From Bacteriovoracia bacterium (GTDB taxonomy: Bacteria > Bdellovibrionota > Bacteriovoracia > Bacteriovoracales > Bacteriovoracaceae), in the NCBI GenBank assembly GCA_030431635.1, contig JAUIIL010000005.1, positions 186,001 through 250,000 of the forward strand: 64,000 nucleotides of DNA, written 5' to 3'. Shown here in pieces: positions 44,738-54,764 of the stretch (position 1 is the first letter of the stretch; each line of letters begins with the position of its first letter). The notes below the pieces were generated by a model. It was not told the origin of the DNA, made no database searches, and worked only from the letters and a program-made list of their open reading frames with translations. A program made the translations under genes and the position numbers.

Positions 44738-47422
44738 TTACATTTGTTCTACGAGATAGGTATCTTCTGAACAGTAAGTTTGAAGATAATCAAAACTACC
44801 ATCTAGGTAGGATATTTTTGCATTGATAACACCCTGGTTATCTCCAACTAAAAAGATTTTTGTTGTATTTTCACTTACTTCATCAAAAATTTGTCCATCC
44901 TCATCCAAAATCTTTTTATCAAGTCTCATATGTCCATAAACTGTTCTACCAGAGGAGATTATCTTTCTTGCAGCTTTTGCCAAGTTAATTTGAACAACAC
45001 ACTGACTTCCAATGTTTTGCATTCTAAATTTATCCATAATGAATTTGATGTAATCATCACTAGGGACTTCAACGATTGAATTATTCCATCGTCCAATAAA
45101 CAGCGAATCGCTTAGGTGATTAAGAACACTGTATTGTCTTGTTCCTAAAGGATAACTCATGTTTTTATAAACATATCTATTTAGTGATTTTTTATTAGGT
45201 CTTTTATTAGAAGCGAGTAAGTTTATTTCTTTCTTGGAAAGTGTTAGGGCCAGGTTTTTATTTCCTAATAGGTGGTTTTCTACTAATTCGAATTCATCTT
45301 TCTCTTTTTGGATATATTCATTTGTATCAAAATAAACTTCATTCTCAGTGATAAAAATAATTTTCGAACGGATGTCTCTATTTTTTGTAACATAACTTAA
45401 GAGAGCATTTCCTGGCTCAACGCCAATGAATAGAAGAAAATTATAATCACTATTTCCTGGATCGACTTGTTTGAACTCAAAATCTAAATAAATCATTTTT
45501 TCATAACTCTTATCTAACCTGGCATCTTCTGTAATTCTTTCAGAATCTAGTTGAACAAGAAGATGACCACCTCTACCCGTTAACTTATTCTTATCAAGAA
45601 TTTGCTCCATTGATGTTGTTTCAATCAAAGGAACATCAATGACAAAACTTTGAGGCTCAAAAACAAGATCCGTATTAGTTGGAATATGACCATGCAAGAC
45701 GACATTGGCAGACCTCACGGCCATTCGATTATTAAGTTTTGTTTTAATCGTAATATCTCCTGCACCGTGATCAGAGAATGTTTCATAAAAATTATCATAA
45801 AACCTTATATCAAAATTGCTCTGCTTTTTTGAAACACCTTTTGAAAGCATGACACTATCAACGTTGATTTTCAGATTGCTATCTATTGGTAAATTCACTT
45901 TATGAATAACATCAACTCTTTTTTCAATCTCTTTCTTCACCGAGCTTTGAAGTGACTTAACAATTTGCTCACTTTCTTCAGCTGAAATTTCTTCCCCAAT
46001 ATTACTCATTACTTTTGCAACTTCTTCTTGAGTTAGACTTGATTGCTTAATACCGCCGACAAGAGTTTTATTTCCTTCTGATACAAGAGAATTTTGTGCC
46101 ACCGTTTTTACTGTTTCACGGTTAGCGACAACTGCTTGATTGCTTTTCCCTTTTGGATCAAATTTAAAGATTGGTTTTACAATATTAGTCTTAACTTCTT
46201 TCTGAACATTTTGAGATTGCGTCTTATTTTGAACGACACTATTTACATTAGACTCTTCTTCAAATTTAGTATTCATTTGCTCAATGATTTGATCTAGTTG
46301 TCTGTGTTTCTTTTCTACTGGAGCATTATTTGAATAATCATTCTCTCTCTCTATTTTTTTAGCAACAGAACTTTGCTTAACAGATGAGGAATCGACTACT
46401 TCTTTTTCCACATTGTCTTGACTATCCAAAACAATCGCAGGAGAACGTCCTCTGTTTTCTTGATTAGTCATTTCTGGCTTAACTTCTTTAAAATCAGAAA
46501 GACTATGCCAAACTTTTTGCTCACTCTTTTTCGTTTTTGATGAATAATCAATATTTGCTTCTTGGTTTAAGCCAACCAAAGAAGCTATTTTTTCATTTTT
46601 CTTTTCAATAGCTTCCTTTGTTGTTTCTTTTTTTATCTTTTTGACTTCCTTATTTACTTTTTTAATGGCCTTAGGAAATTCTCGCTCTATTTTTTTTGAG
46701 GCCAATTGAATAGTCATCTTTTTCTTTTTTGCCTTTTCATCCTCTTTCTGCTTTTGCTCTACCTTATATTCTTCTAGGTACTGCTTTAAGGAAGAGGATT
46801 TATACCCAAGGTTTAAATCTGATAATTGAGGAATGGTAATCAGCTTATTAAGAGATACTTTTTTCTTAAGCTGATTTTTACTTTGAATAGTCTTTACTTT
46901 ATCAGCAACAGCTTTTGCTTGCATTTTTTTTGAATAGTCATCGAAGTAGGCAACCCAGTTAACAACGCTTGGTTTTTTAATATTGAAACCGCCAAGTCTT
47001 ATAACATCTGAATGCGTTAGCTCCGTTGCAGAAACTTTTTTAATAATAACTTTTTGATTTAAACTTTTTTCCGAAATTTCTTTATTCTTTTGACGAACTT
47101 TTATTTTAACTCTTTTTTTGTTTTCAATTTTTTTAACAATCTTTTTCTTTTCCACAACACTTACTATCTGCCTTTTTTCAACAACAGGTTTTTTTATCTT
47201 TGCCACAGTTTCATTTGATTTCTTTGCAGTAGTTAAGCTTACTTTCTTTTGTTGTGATGAATTTAAAGTAGGAAGTTTTACAATTTTTTTGAGATTTCTA
47301 TGAATGGCAACTCTGGTTTTTTTCTCTAGGTTTTTTTTAACAGCAATGAACGTCACGGCGAATACCAAGACGGTAGTGAGCAGGAAAAGATTTTTTGTTA
47401 TCATCCGTAATAACTTCATCAC
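44738..47422 (-). CDS. Lysine-rich membrane-anchored protein, 894 aa
   Basis: A single N-terminal transmembrane segment (about 10-26, KNLFLLTTVLVFAVTFIAV) is followed by about 250 residues that are dominated by Lys with Val, Ile and Glu (for example KKIVKKIENKKRVKIKVR). Then comes a Ser/Asn/Gln-rich disordered linker (about 280-510). The final 380 residues look folded and beta-rich (for example GHIPTNTDLVFEPQSFVIDV and YLDGSFDYLQTYC). No family is recognised. It would anchor in the inner membrane with the rest in the periplasm, where a highly basic stretch could bind peptidoglycan or DNA. It converges with the transglycosylase, six bases away. Confidence 0.6.
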   Translation of the reverse strand: MMKLLRMITKNLFLLTTVLVFAVTFIAVKKNLEKKTRVAIHRNLKKIVKLPTLNSSQQKKVSLTTAKKSNETVAKIKKPVVEKRQIVSVVEKKKIVKKIENKKRVKIKVRQKNKEISEKSLNQKVIIKKVSATELTHSDVIRLGGFNIKKPSVVNWVAYFDDYSKKMQAKAVADKVKTIQSKNQLKKKVSLNKLITIPQLSDLNLGYKSSSLKQYLEEYKVEQKQKEDEKAKKKKMTIQLASKKIEREFPKAIKKVNKEVKKIKKETTKEAIEKKNEKIASLVGLNQEANIDYSSKTKKSEQKVWHSLSDFKEVKPEMTNQENRGRSPAIVLDSQDNVEKEVVDSSSVKQSSVAKKIERENDYSNNAPVEKKHRQLDQIIEQMNTKFEEESNVNSVVQNKTQSQNVQKEVKTNIVKPIFKFDPKGKSNQAVVANRETVKTVAQNSLVSEGNKTLVGGIKQSSLTQEEVAKVMSNIGEEISAEESEQIVKSLQSSVKKEIEKRVDVIHKVNLPIDSNLKINVDSVMLSKGVSKKQSNFDIRFYDNFYETFSDHGAGDITIKTKLNNRMAVRSANVVLHGHIPTNTDLVFEPQSFVIDVPLIETTSMEQILDKNKLTGRGGHLLVQLDSERITEDARLDKSYEKMIYLDFEFKQVDPGNSDYNFLLFIGVEPGNALLSYVTKNRDIRSKIIFITENEVYFDTNEYIQKEKDEFELVENHLLGNKNLALTLSKKEINLLASNKRPNKKSLNRYVYKNMSYPLGTRQYSVLNHLSDSLFIGRWNNSIVEVPSDDYIKFIMDKFRMQNIGSQCVVQINLAKAARKIISSGRTVYGHMRLDKKILDEDGQIFDEVSENTTKIFLVGDNQGVINAKISYLDGSFDYLQTYCSEDTYLVEQM

Positions 47423-47537
47423 TAATTATTATTCTAAAGTGTTTTATTTTTATTCCAAGCAATAAAACTATTTTGCCCTCACTTTGTGAGTATCCAAAGA
47501 TGAATAAATATGAAGACTTAAGTGACTGGCCACAAAT

Positions 47538-47561
47538 AGGGTGGTCCTATAGAACCACCCT
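47538..47561. repeat. Hairpin with a copy of the CTATAG motif
   Basis: AGGGTGGT (47538-47545) pairs with ACCACCCT (47554-47561) around loop CCTATAGA. Read on the minus strand its centre is TGGTTCTATAGGACCA, 14 of 16 bases like the origin-proximal repeat at 47605 and elsewhere. It lies 35 bases beyond the stop of the EF-hand gene and may end its transcript, although no U-tract follows. Confidence 0.5.
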
Positions 47562-47595
47562 GTGTGGAAAAGTGGCTATTTCCTGAGAGTAAAAC

Positions 47596-48405
47596 TCAGT
47601 CTTGTGGTTCTATAGGGGCAGATTCGATCTGAGTAGTCAGACCTTCCCCCTGGTTTAATTCTCTAAGCTGCTTGAAGGCACTGGAGATGCTCTGTGAATT
47701 GGCAAAAAGACTTTTTTTGTTTTTGTAGAGAAAAAAATGCATAAGATCTCCCATTATGGGAACATGACCATAGATCAAAGAGTACTGAAAAATACTTTGT
47801 GCAACAATATTGGAGACAATAGATCCGACTTCATTAAAAGCAAATTCTTGAACACTTTTTTCATAATAATTTTTATAAGCATACCGAAGTTCATCATAAC
47901 TAATCAAATCATCGCGATTTAAATCAAAACATGCCAGAAAATACTCTCCATTCATTACTTTAAAAGATTTTTTTAGCTCCACGGAAGAACAATTATAGGG
48001 TTGTAGGGGAGTAAACTTTTCATTCACTTTTTTTAATAACTCAGACATTGTTTTCAACTTTTCTGTCGTAACTCTCATTGAAAGAGCTTTTTCAGAATTC
48101 TTCATTCTGTGAAAAATCGAAAAGTTGTTTTGTGAAGGAATTTCGTCATAGTTTAAAACATACAAACAAAATGATTTTTGCTTATTTTGAGTTCTAAATT
48201 GATTTTTGATTTCAGGGTAGGCGAGCTTATATTCTTTTAAAAATGAGGCGCAAAAACTCTGAGCTTCCTGGTAATCGATAACAAGATTTTTATTAAAATC
48301 AAAGCATTGAATGATTTCATGAGGGGTAGCCGAGTTTCGGCCCAACTCACAGTTCACTGCAAATGAGGTTAATACATAACTTAGAGCAATCAAAATTGTT
48401 TTCAT
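47596..48405 (-). CDS. Exported EF-hand protein
   Basis: 269 residues. A signal peptide (MKTILIALSYVLTSFAVN) is followed by two EF-hand-like loops: D36-x-N38-x-N40-x-x-x-D44-x-x-E47 (FDFNKNLVIDYQE) and D161-x-N163-x-D165-x-x-x-S169-x-x-E172 (FDLNRDDLISYDE). Both have the Ca-binding spacing. Both are preceded by Cys-Phe. Calcium binding outside the cytoplasm fits a marine or prey-associated life, an inference. The last residues SAPIEPQD are set by the 16-bp repeat that overlaps the 3' end of the gene. It lies downstream of atpC beyond a terminator. Confidence 0.7.
   Translation of the reverse strand: MKTILIALSYVLTSFAVNCELGRNSATPHEIIQCFDFNKNLVIDYQEAQSFCASFLKEYKLAYPEIKNQFRTQNKQKSFCLYVLNYDEIPSQNNFSIFHRMKNSEKALSMRVTTEKLKTMSELLKKVNEKFTPLQPYNCSSVELKKSFKVMNGEYFLACFDLNRDDLISYDELRYAYKNYYEKSVQEFAFNEVGSIVSNIVAQSIFQYSLIYGHVPIMGDLMHFFLYKNKKSLFANSQSISSAFKQLRELNQGEGLTTQIESAPIEPQD
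47605..47620 (+). repeat. Origin-proximal 16-bp repeat, copy 1 (exact)
   Basis: TGGTTCTATAGGGGCA, inside the 3' end of the EF-hand gene, where it encodes APIEP. One of at least six copies, all in the same orientation on the plus strand; see the first finding. Confidence 0.75.
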
Positions 48406-48472
48406 AAAATCTCCTTTTTTGAGTGCGTGAATGAAGGCTAGAGTGAGAACTTGTGTTTTGAAAAGACCCGAC

Positions 48473-48488
48473 TGGTCCTATGGGGGCA
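48473..48488 (+). repeat. Origin-proximal 16-bp repeat, copy 2 (14/16)
   Basis: TGGTCCTATGGGGGCA, intergenic between the EF-hand gene and atpC. It differs from the exact copies at two bases. This copy is not under protein-coding constraint. Confidence 0.6.
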
Positions 48489-48513
48489 TCGTAACTGTCT
48501 GATTTTATTTAAA

Positions 48514-48533
48514 AAGGGACCCTTAGGTCCCTT
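48514..48533 (-). terminator. Terminator of the atp operon
   Basis: An 8-bp stem AAGGGACC/GGTCCCTT with a four-base loop lies 27 bases after the atpC stop. On the minus strand it is followed by TTTTTAAAT, a proper U-tract. Confidence 0.9.
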
Positions 48534-48559
48534 CATTTCTTAGAATTTTAAAACAGCTC

Positions 48560-48970
48560 TTAAGCTCCTCTTAAATAACCAGCTCTAAGTCTAGCGGCTG
48601 CTCGTGAGAGCTTTCTTTGGTATTTAAGCAGTTGCTCATCAGATAAAGACTCTTTACCAGCGAGCATTTCTTGAGCTTTCTTTTGTGCCATTTTTGCTCG
48701 ATCTAAATCAATATCTTCAGCCTTTTCACTAGTTATGGCCAAAATACTTACTTCGTCTTTAAGAACTTTGCACAGACCATGAGTGACATGAAAATGCCTT
48801 TTTTCTCCAGAGGTCTTTACGCTCATCACACCCGTTGAGAGTTCTGTTAAAATATGAGTGTGGTCAGGGAGAACATTGATTTCACCCCGCACCGTTGGAA
48901 TAATCAAATCCGAACACTCTAAATTTTTAACAACTACACCATTTGGTGTAAGAACACTTAATTTAAACAT
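48560..48970 (-). CDS. atpC: ATP synthase epsilon subunit
   Basis: 136 residues. It is part of the central stalk and inhibits hydrolysis. The N-terminal beta sandwich (FKLSVLTPNGVVVKNLECSDLIIPTVRGEINVLPDH) and the HFHVTHGLCKVLKDEVSIL stretch are typical, followed by a two-helix C-terminus (AQKKAQEML, RAAARLRAG). It is the last gene of the ATP synthase run, one base after atpD, and ends at a strong terminator. Confidence 0.93.
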   Translation of the reverse strand: MFKLSVLTPNGVVVKNLECSDLIIPTVRGEINVLPDHTHILTELSTGVMSVKTSGEKRHFHVTHGLCKVLKDEVSILAITSEKAEDIDLDRAKMAQKKAQEMLAGKESLSDEQLLKYQRKLSRAAARLRAGYLRGA

Positions 48971-48971
48971 T

Positions 48972-50396
<1,425 letters not shown>

Positions 50397-51269
50397 TTAT
50401 CCATTCAAAGACTCAGCACCTGATACAACCTCAATCAACTCAGTTGTAATTGCTGCTTGTCTTAATTTATTCATTTTTAAAGTTAACTTTCTTATCATTT
50501 CTTTTGAGTTCTTCGTCGCATTTTCCATGGCGGCCATACGTGAACCGTGTTCAGCTGCAATAGCATCTAACATCGCTGTATAGACAGTATTAATATAAAC
50601 TTCAGGAACTAGAGTATCTAAAATACTCTCTGCAGAAGGCTCATATTTAAAATCAAAAGGAAAATCTTGCTGTAATTGTTCAACTTCAGTCGAATCTAGT
50701 CCTAAAGGAAGAACTTGGTTCACTGTAGGGGTAAAACTTATGGCAGAGTTAAAAACGTTGTAGGCCACAAAAACTTTACCAATTTCACCACTAGAAAATG
50801 CTCTTGATAATTCATCAGCAACAGCTCGAATCTCATCAAAATTGGGTTCAGCTTTCAAAAAAGTAAAAGTTTTAGCTGAGTTATAATCATTCTTGATCAC
50901 GTCTCTTACTTTTTTACCAATATAAAAAAGCTTAAAGTCATATTCAGAGTTATTAGCAATGAAAGCCTTTACTTTTTTAGACAGACCCGAGTTATAACCA
51001 CCACAAAGACCTTTATCAGCTGAAATTACTAATAAATAAGCTTGCTTATTTTCTTCATTACTCTCTAAGTACTTATGAGAGTAATCCTTGGCCAAAGCTG
51101 AAACTGTCTTAATCGTTGTTTCAAGCTCTTTTGCATAAGGTTTAAGATTTGTAATTCTTTGCTGAGCTTTACCAAGCTTAGCAGCTGATACAAGCTTCAT
51201 GGCCGTAGTCGTTTTAAGAGTACTTTTTGTACTTTTAATCTTCTTTTTTAAATCTTTAATATTGGCCAT
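50397..51269 (-). CDS. atpG: ATP synthase gamma subunit
   Basis: 290 residues. It is the rotating shaft of F1. The N-terminal helix (IKDLKKKIKSTKSTLKTTTAMKLVSAAKL), the DKGLCGGYNSGL block and the C-terminal helix (MAAMENATKNSKEMIRKLTLKMNKLRQAAITTELIEVVSGAESL) match the family. It sits 13 bases after atpA and 6 before atpD. Confidence 0.96.
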   Translation of the reverse strand: MANIKDLKKKIKSTKSTLKTTTAMKLVSAAKLGKAQQRITNLKPYAKELETTIKTVSALAKDYSHKYLESNEENKQAYLLVISADKGLCGGYNSGLSKKVKAFIANNSEYDFKLFYIGKKVRDVIKNDYNSAKTFTFLKAEPNFDEIRAVADELSRAFSSGEIGKVFVAYNVFNSAISFTPTVNQVLPLGLDSTEVEQLQQDFPFDFKYEPSAESILDTLVPEVYINTVYTAMLDAIAAEHGSRMAAMENATKNSKEMIRKLTLKMNKLRQAAITTELIEVVSGAESLNG

Positions 51270-51282
51270 TATTTACCTTCAA

Positions 51283-52800
51283 CTAATATTTTTTTGTTTC
51301 AATAAATTCTTTAATAACAGCAGTTAGTTTAGAAGCGTTTTCATCTGAAATAGCTTTTTCGTTTCTAATCGCATCTAGCAAAGCCGCGTTTCTTGATTTT
51401 AAAGAATCAATTAAATCACTTTCAGCTTGTCTTACTTTTTCAACAGGAACAGAGTCGAATAACCCTTTAGTTCCAGAGAAAATTGTTATGACTTGTTCGA
51501 TAACATCAAGAGGTTGATATTGACCTTGTTTAAGTAGCTCAACCAGTCTTGCCCCTCTGGCCAATTGTCTTTGAGTTGCTTCATCGAGATCTGAACCAAA
51601 CTGAGCAAAAGCTTGAAGCTCTCTATATTGAGCAAGATCTAGTCTTAGAGTTCCTGCAACTTTTTTCATGGCCTTAATCTGAGCAGAACCACCAACTCTA
51701 GAAACAGAAAGACCAACGTTAACAGCTGGACGAACACCAGAGTTGAATAGATCCGACTCTAAATAAATCTGCCCATCAGTGATAGAAATAACGTTAGTAG
51801 GAATATAAGCAGACACGTCACCTTCTTGAGTTTCAATAACTGGAAGTGCAGTTAGTGATCCCGCTCCAACATCATCACTTAGTTTTGCAGCTCTTTCTAA
51901 AAGTCTTGAGTGTGTATAGAAAACATCACCAGGGAACGCTTCACGTCCAGGAGGTCTTCTTAAGAGAAGGGAAAGTTGTCTATACGCCTGAGCTTGTTTT
52001 GTTAAATCATCATAAACAACAAGTGCATGCTTTCCGTTATCTCTATAGAATTCTCCCATCGTACAACCAGTATATGGTGCTAAATATTGTAGGGGAGCCG
52101 TTTGAGAAGCTGATGCAGAAACAATAATTGTATATTCTAGAGCTCCGGCTTCTTCTAACTTTCTATAAACTTGTCTAACAGTTGATTGTTTTTGCCCAAC
52201 AGCTACATACACACAAACAACATCTTTGCCTTTTTGGTTGATAATTGTATCAATTGCAACCGCTGTCTTACCAGTTTTTCTATCTCCAATAATAAGCTCT
52301 CTCTGTCCTCTACCAATAGGAATCATAGAATCGATTGCTTTAATTCCTGTTTGCATTGGTTCGTGAACAGGTTTTCTTTTAATAATACCAGGAGCTTTAA
52401 TTTCAATTTTTCTTGATTCAGATGATTTAATTTCACCTTTTCCATCAAGAGGCTCTCCAATAGCGCTAACAACTCTTCCTAAAAGACCATCACCAACTGG
52501 AACTTCAACAATTTTCTCTGTTCTCTTAACTGTTGACCCTTCTCTGATATTTTTATCTTCACCAAGAACAACAACACCAACATTGTTTGTCTCAAGGTTA
52601 AGAACCATCCCTTTTGTTCCATCACCAAATTCAACAAGCTCACCGGCCATTACATTTTTAAGCCCAAAGACTCTTGCAACACCATCCCCAATAGTGAGAA
52701 CTGTTCCAATCTCGTTTACTTCAAGCTTTGTTTCAAAGTTGGCAATCCTGTCCTTAATAATTCCTGTAATCTCTTCTGGTCTTAAAGATGTAGTACTCAT
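51283..52800 (-). CDS. atpA: ATP synthase alpha subunit
   Basis: 505 residues. The non-catalytic nucleotide-binding subunit of F1. Walker [12 protein letters not shown] is intact, as are [16 protein letters not shown], the [17 protein letters not shown] stretch and the arginine-finger region [15 protein letters not shown]. It is 12 bases after atpH and 13 bases before atpG, in the order expected for an F1 operon. Confidence 0.98.
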   Translation of the reverse strand: MSTTSLRPEEITGIIKDRIANFETKLEVNEIGTVLTIGDGVARVFGLKNVMAGELVEFGDGTKGMVLNLETNNVGVVVLGEDKNIREGSTVKRTEKIVEVPVGDGLLGRVVSAIGEPLDGKGEIKSSESRKIEIKAPGIIKRKPVHEPMQTGIKAIDSMIPIGRGQRELIIGDRKTGKTAVAIDTIINQKGKDVVCVYVAVGQKQSTVRQVYRKLEEAGALEYTIIVSASASQTAPLQYLAPYTGCTMGEFYRDNGKHALVVYDDLTKQAQAYRQLSLLLRRPPGREAFPGDVFYTHSRLLERAAKLSDDVGAGSLTALPVIETQEGDVSAYIPTNVISITDGQIYLESDLFNSGVRPAVNVGLSVSRVGGSAQIKAMKKVAGTLRLDLAQYRELQAFAQFGSDLDEATQRQLARGARLVELLKQGQYQPLDVIEQVITIFSGTKGLFDSVPVEKVRQAESDLIDSLKSRNAALLDAIRNEKAISDENASKLTAVIKEFIETKKY

Positions 52801-52812
52801 TGTTTCTGTCCT

Positions 52813-53352
52813 TTATTCGCTTAACAAAGATTCTTTAAATCTATTGAGTTGATTATCAATTGTTGCATCTAACTGCATATCTTCAACAGTCACTCTAAAG
52901 CCAGCGCTAATATGAGTTGATTGTTCGTAATCTAGAATAGGCTTTTTGCCTAATTTTGCTTCGATATAAGATTCTAGTTTTTTCTTATCTTCATTTGAAA
53001 TTTCATTTTCAAACCCTTGGATTGTTCCTCTTAAAAAACCTTTTCTATGGTCATCAACAATAATAACTTCTTTTGAAATAAGAGGAAGAAGGTTAATTCT
53101 GTTTTCTTCAATCAAAAAATTAACTGCATTAGTTAGAGCTTTGGAGAGGTTCATTTTACCTGCGATATCTCCAAAAACATTTTTCTTATCTTCTGGGGAG
53201 AAAACATCTAAAAAGAGGACGTTCTCAAGGTCGTTTGATTCATTGATAACTTCTGTTAAACTAATCAATTCTTGAGCAACATCAAAATTATATTCTTTTC
53301 CTAAATCTAAAAATGACTTCGCGTAAATTTTTGCGACACTCTGCTCTTTCAT
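52813..53352 (-). CDS. atpH: ATP synthase delta subunit
   Basis: 179 residues. It joins the peripheral stalk to the top of F1. The N-terminal helical domain starts VAKIYAKSFLDLGKEYNF, and the C-terminal block ISAGFRVTVEDMQLDATIDNQLNRFKESL carries the conserved Gly-hydrophobic pattern. Its start overlaps the atpF stop by one base and it lies 12 bases before atpA. Confidence 0.93.
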   Translation of the reverse strand: MKEQSVAKIYAKSFLDLGKEYNFDVAQELISLTEVINESNDLENVLFLDVFSPEDKKNVFGDIAGKMNLSKALTNAVNFLIEENRINLLPLISKEVIIVDDHRKGFLRGTIQGFENEISNEDKKKLESYIEAKLGKKPILDYEQSTHISAGFRVTVEDMQLDATIDNQLNRFKESLLSE

Positions 53353-53888
53353 TATTTAAGTTCCTTTAACAAATTACCTGCTACTTTACCTTGAAGGCTT
53401 GAGTTAGTTTTGATTTTATCCTTAGCACCACTTATAACCTTATTGATAAGTTCTCTATTTAAACTTGCAACGAGATTATTTTTATCTGCCTCAATTTTTG
53501 CCTTAGCATCAATTTTTATCTTATCTATTCTTTGGTTAGTCTCGTTGATGTATCTGTTTTTAAAACTAACAAATTCATCTTTTGCTCTTTGCTGAATATT
53601 ACTCATTTCAGAATCAACATTTTTTAGCTTCTTGTTTTGCTCTTCAAGCTTAGCTTTTGCCTCAGCCGATCTTTGAGACGCTCTCTTCATTGTTTGTTCA
53701 ACTGTATCTGATTTTTCATTAAAATGTTGTTTAATGGGGTTTTTCAATTTGAAACCAAGGAATCCAACTAAAATAAAAAAGTTCACAGCTGGGGCTATTA
53801 AATCTGCTGCACTACCATGATGGGCTCCATTTCCAGCTGCAAAAACAACGGAAGAGCATAGGGCAAAAAGAAAAAATAATTTATTCAT
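53352..53888 (-). CDS. atpF: ATP synthase b subunit with cleavable-type leader
   Basis: 178 residues. The N-terminus (MNKLFFLFALCSSVVFAAGNG) looks like a signal peptide. Next comes the membrane helix (ADLIAPAVNFFILVGFLGFKL) and a long charged coiled coil (about 60-160) that forms the peripheral stalk. The leader before the membrane helix is a feature reported for some delta-proteobacterial b subunits. It follows a second, leaderless b-type gene by 11 bases, so the stalk is probably a b/b' heterodimer. Confidence 0.9.
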   Translation of the reverse strand: MNKLFFLFALCSSVVFAAGNGAHHGSAADLIAPAVNFFILVGFLGFKLKNPIKQHFNEKSDTVEQTMKRASQRSAEAKAKLEEQNKKLKNVDSEMSNIQQRAKDEFVSFKNRYINETNQRIDKIKIDAKAKIEADKNNLVASLNRELINKVISGAKDKIKTNSSLQGKVAGNLLKELK

Positions 53889-53899
53889 ATTTAAAATCC

Positions 53900-54343
53900 T
53901 TACTGAGTAATTTTTCCAACAAGTGTTTCAGACAAAGTATCCACTTCTTTTAAAAGAGCTTCTCTTTGGGATTTAACTTCAGCTTCGTTAGCTTTATGGG
54001 CTTTTTCTATATCACCCAAAACTTCGTTTTCGATTTTTTTAATGAGAGCACTTTGTTCTTTAATCAAAGTCTCTTTTTCTTTAGAAAGAAACACTTGGGC
54101 TTTTTCATGTGCTGTATTAATTTTTTCTTTATACTTACTTTCAAGCTCTTCAACTTTTTCAAGCATATTTCCAGCAGAACCTTCTAACTTAACTGTTTTC
54201 TCTTCTCTTGTTTCAATTACTGATTGCAGTTTATTAAGAAAAAGAAATTTTGTTAAAACAAATAGAGCAACAACAACAACAAACTGATTGAGCACTGAAG
54301 AATCAGCACCAAGCTGAGTAAAGATAGCGGTAACAGTATCCAT
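53900..54343 (-). CDS. atpF': ATP synthase b' subunit
   Basis: 147 residues. One N-terminal membrane helix (about 15-40, VLNQFVVVVALFVLTKFLFL) is followed by KLQSVIETREEKTVKLEGSAGNM and a long coiled coil. It is a b-type subunit lacking the leader of the neighbouring atpF, so I call it b'. It is the first gene of the seven-gene run b'-b-delta-alpha-gamma-beta-epsilon. Subunits a (atpB) and c (atpE) are not in the window. Confidence 0.85.
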   Translation of the reverse strand: MDTVTAIFTQLGADSSVLNQFVVVVALFVLTKFLFLNKLQSVIETREEKTVKLEGSAGNMLEKVEELESKYKEKINTAHEKAQVFLSKEKETLIKEQSALIKKIENEVLGDIEKAHKANEAEVKSQREALLKEVDTLSETLVGKITQ

Positions 54344-54415
54344 TAAATTAACCTTTGCTAAGCAAAAAATTTTTGTGTTTTCAGGGGGTTTTATATAAGA
54401 AATACGCAGATTAGA

Positions 54416-54757
54416 CTAGTTATTTTTTTCTTTCATTTTTGTGACGCCATGGAAAATAACACCTTCTTCCACAATTAAGCTCGGAGCCGTTATCGTTCCT
54501 TCAAACCTGGCAGGCTTCCTAATTTCGACACGACTTGTTGCTTTTAAATTTCCTTTTACAGTGCCAGAAATAAGAATGATATTCGCGTTAATATCAGCAT
54601 TGACGAGAGCACCTTCTGAAATAATCAAAGTATCATTAGAAAAAACACTGCCACTAATTTGGCCAGCGATTCTCACAACACCACTGAAAGAGAGGTTCCC
54701 TTCAAACCGACAACCTTCCTCAATTACTGCACAAATGTCACCTGAGCGCTCGAGCAT
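54416..54757 (-). CDS. bacA: Bactofilin
   Basis: 113 residues. Bactofilins are small beta-helical cytoskeletal polymers. The repeated pattern of short beta-turns (EGNLSFSGVVRIAGQISG, LIISEGALVNADINAN, LISGTVKGNLKATSRVEI, ARFEGTITAPSLIVEEG) is the DUF583 signature, here with short tails on both sides. It starts 7 bases after parB on the same strand. In Myxococcus, bactofilins are known to scaffold ParABS near the poles, so the link is likely meaningful here. Confidence 0.9.
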   Translation of the reverse strand: MLERSGDICAVIEEGCRFEGNLSFSGVVRIAGQISGSVFSNDTLIISEGALVNADINANIILISGTVKGNLKATSRVEIRKPARFEGTITAPSLIVEEGVIFHGVTKMKEKNN

Positions 54758-54764
54758 GGAGAGA

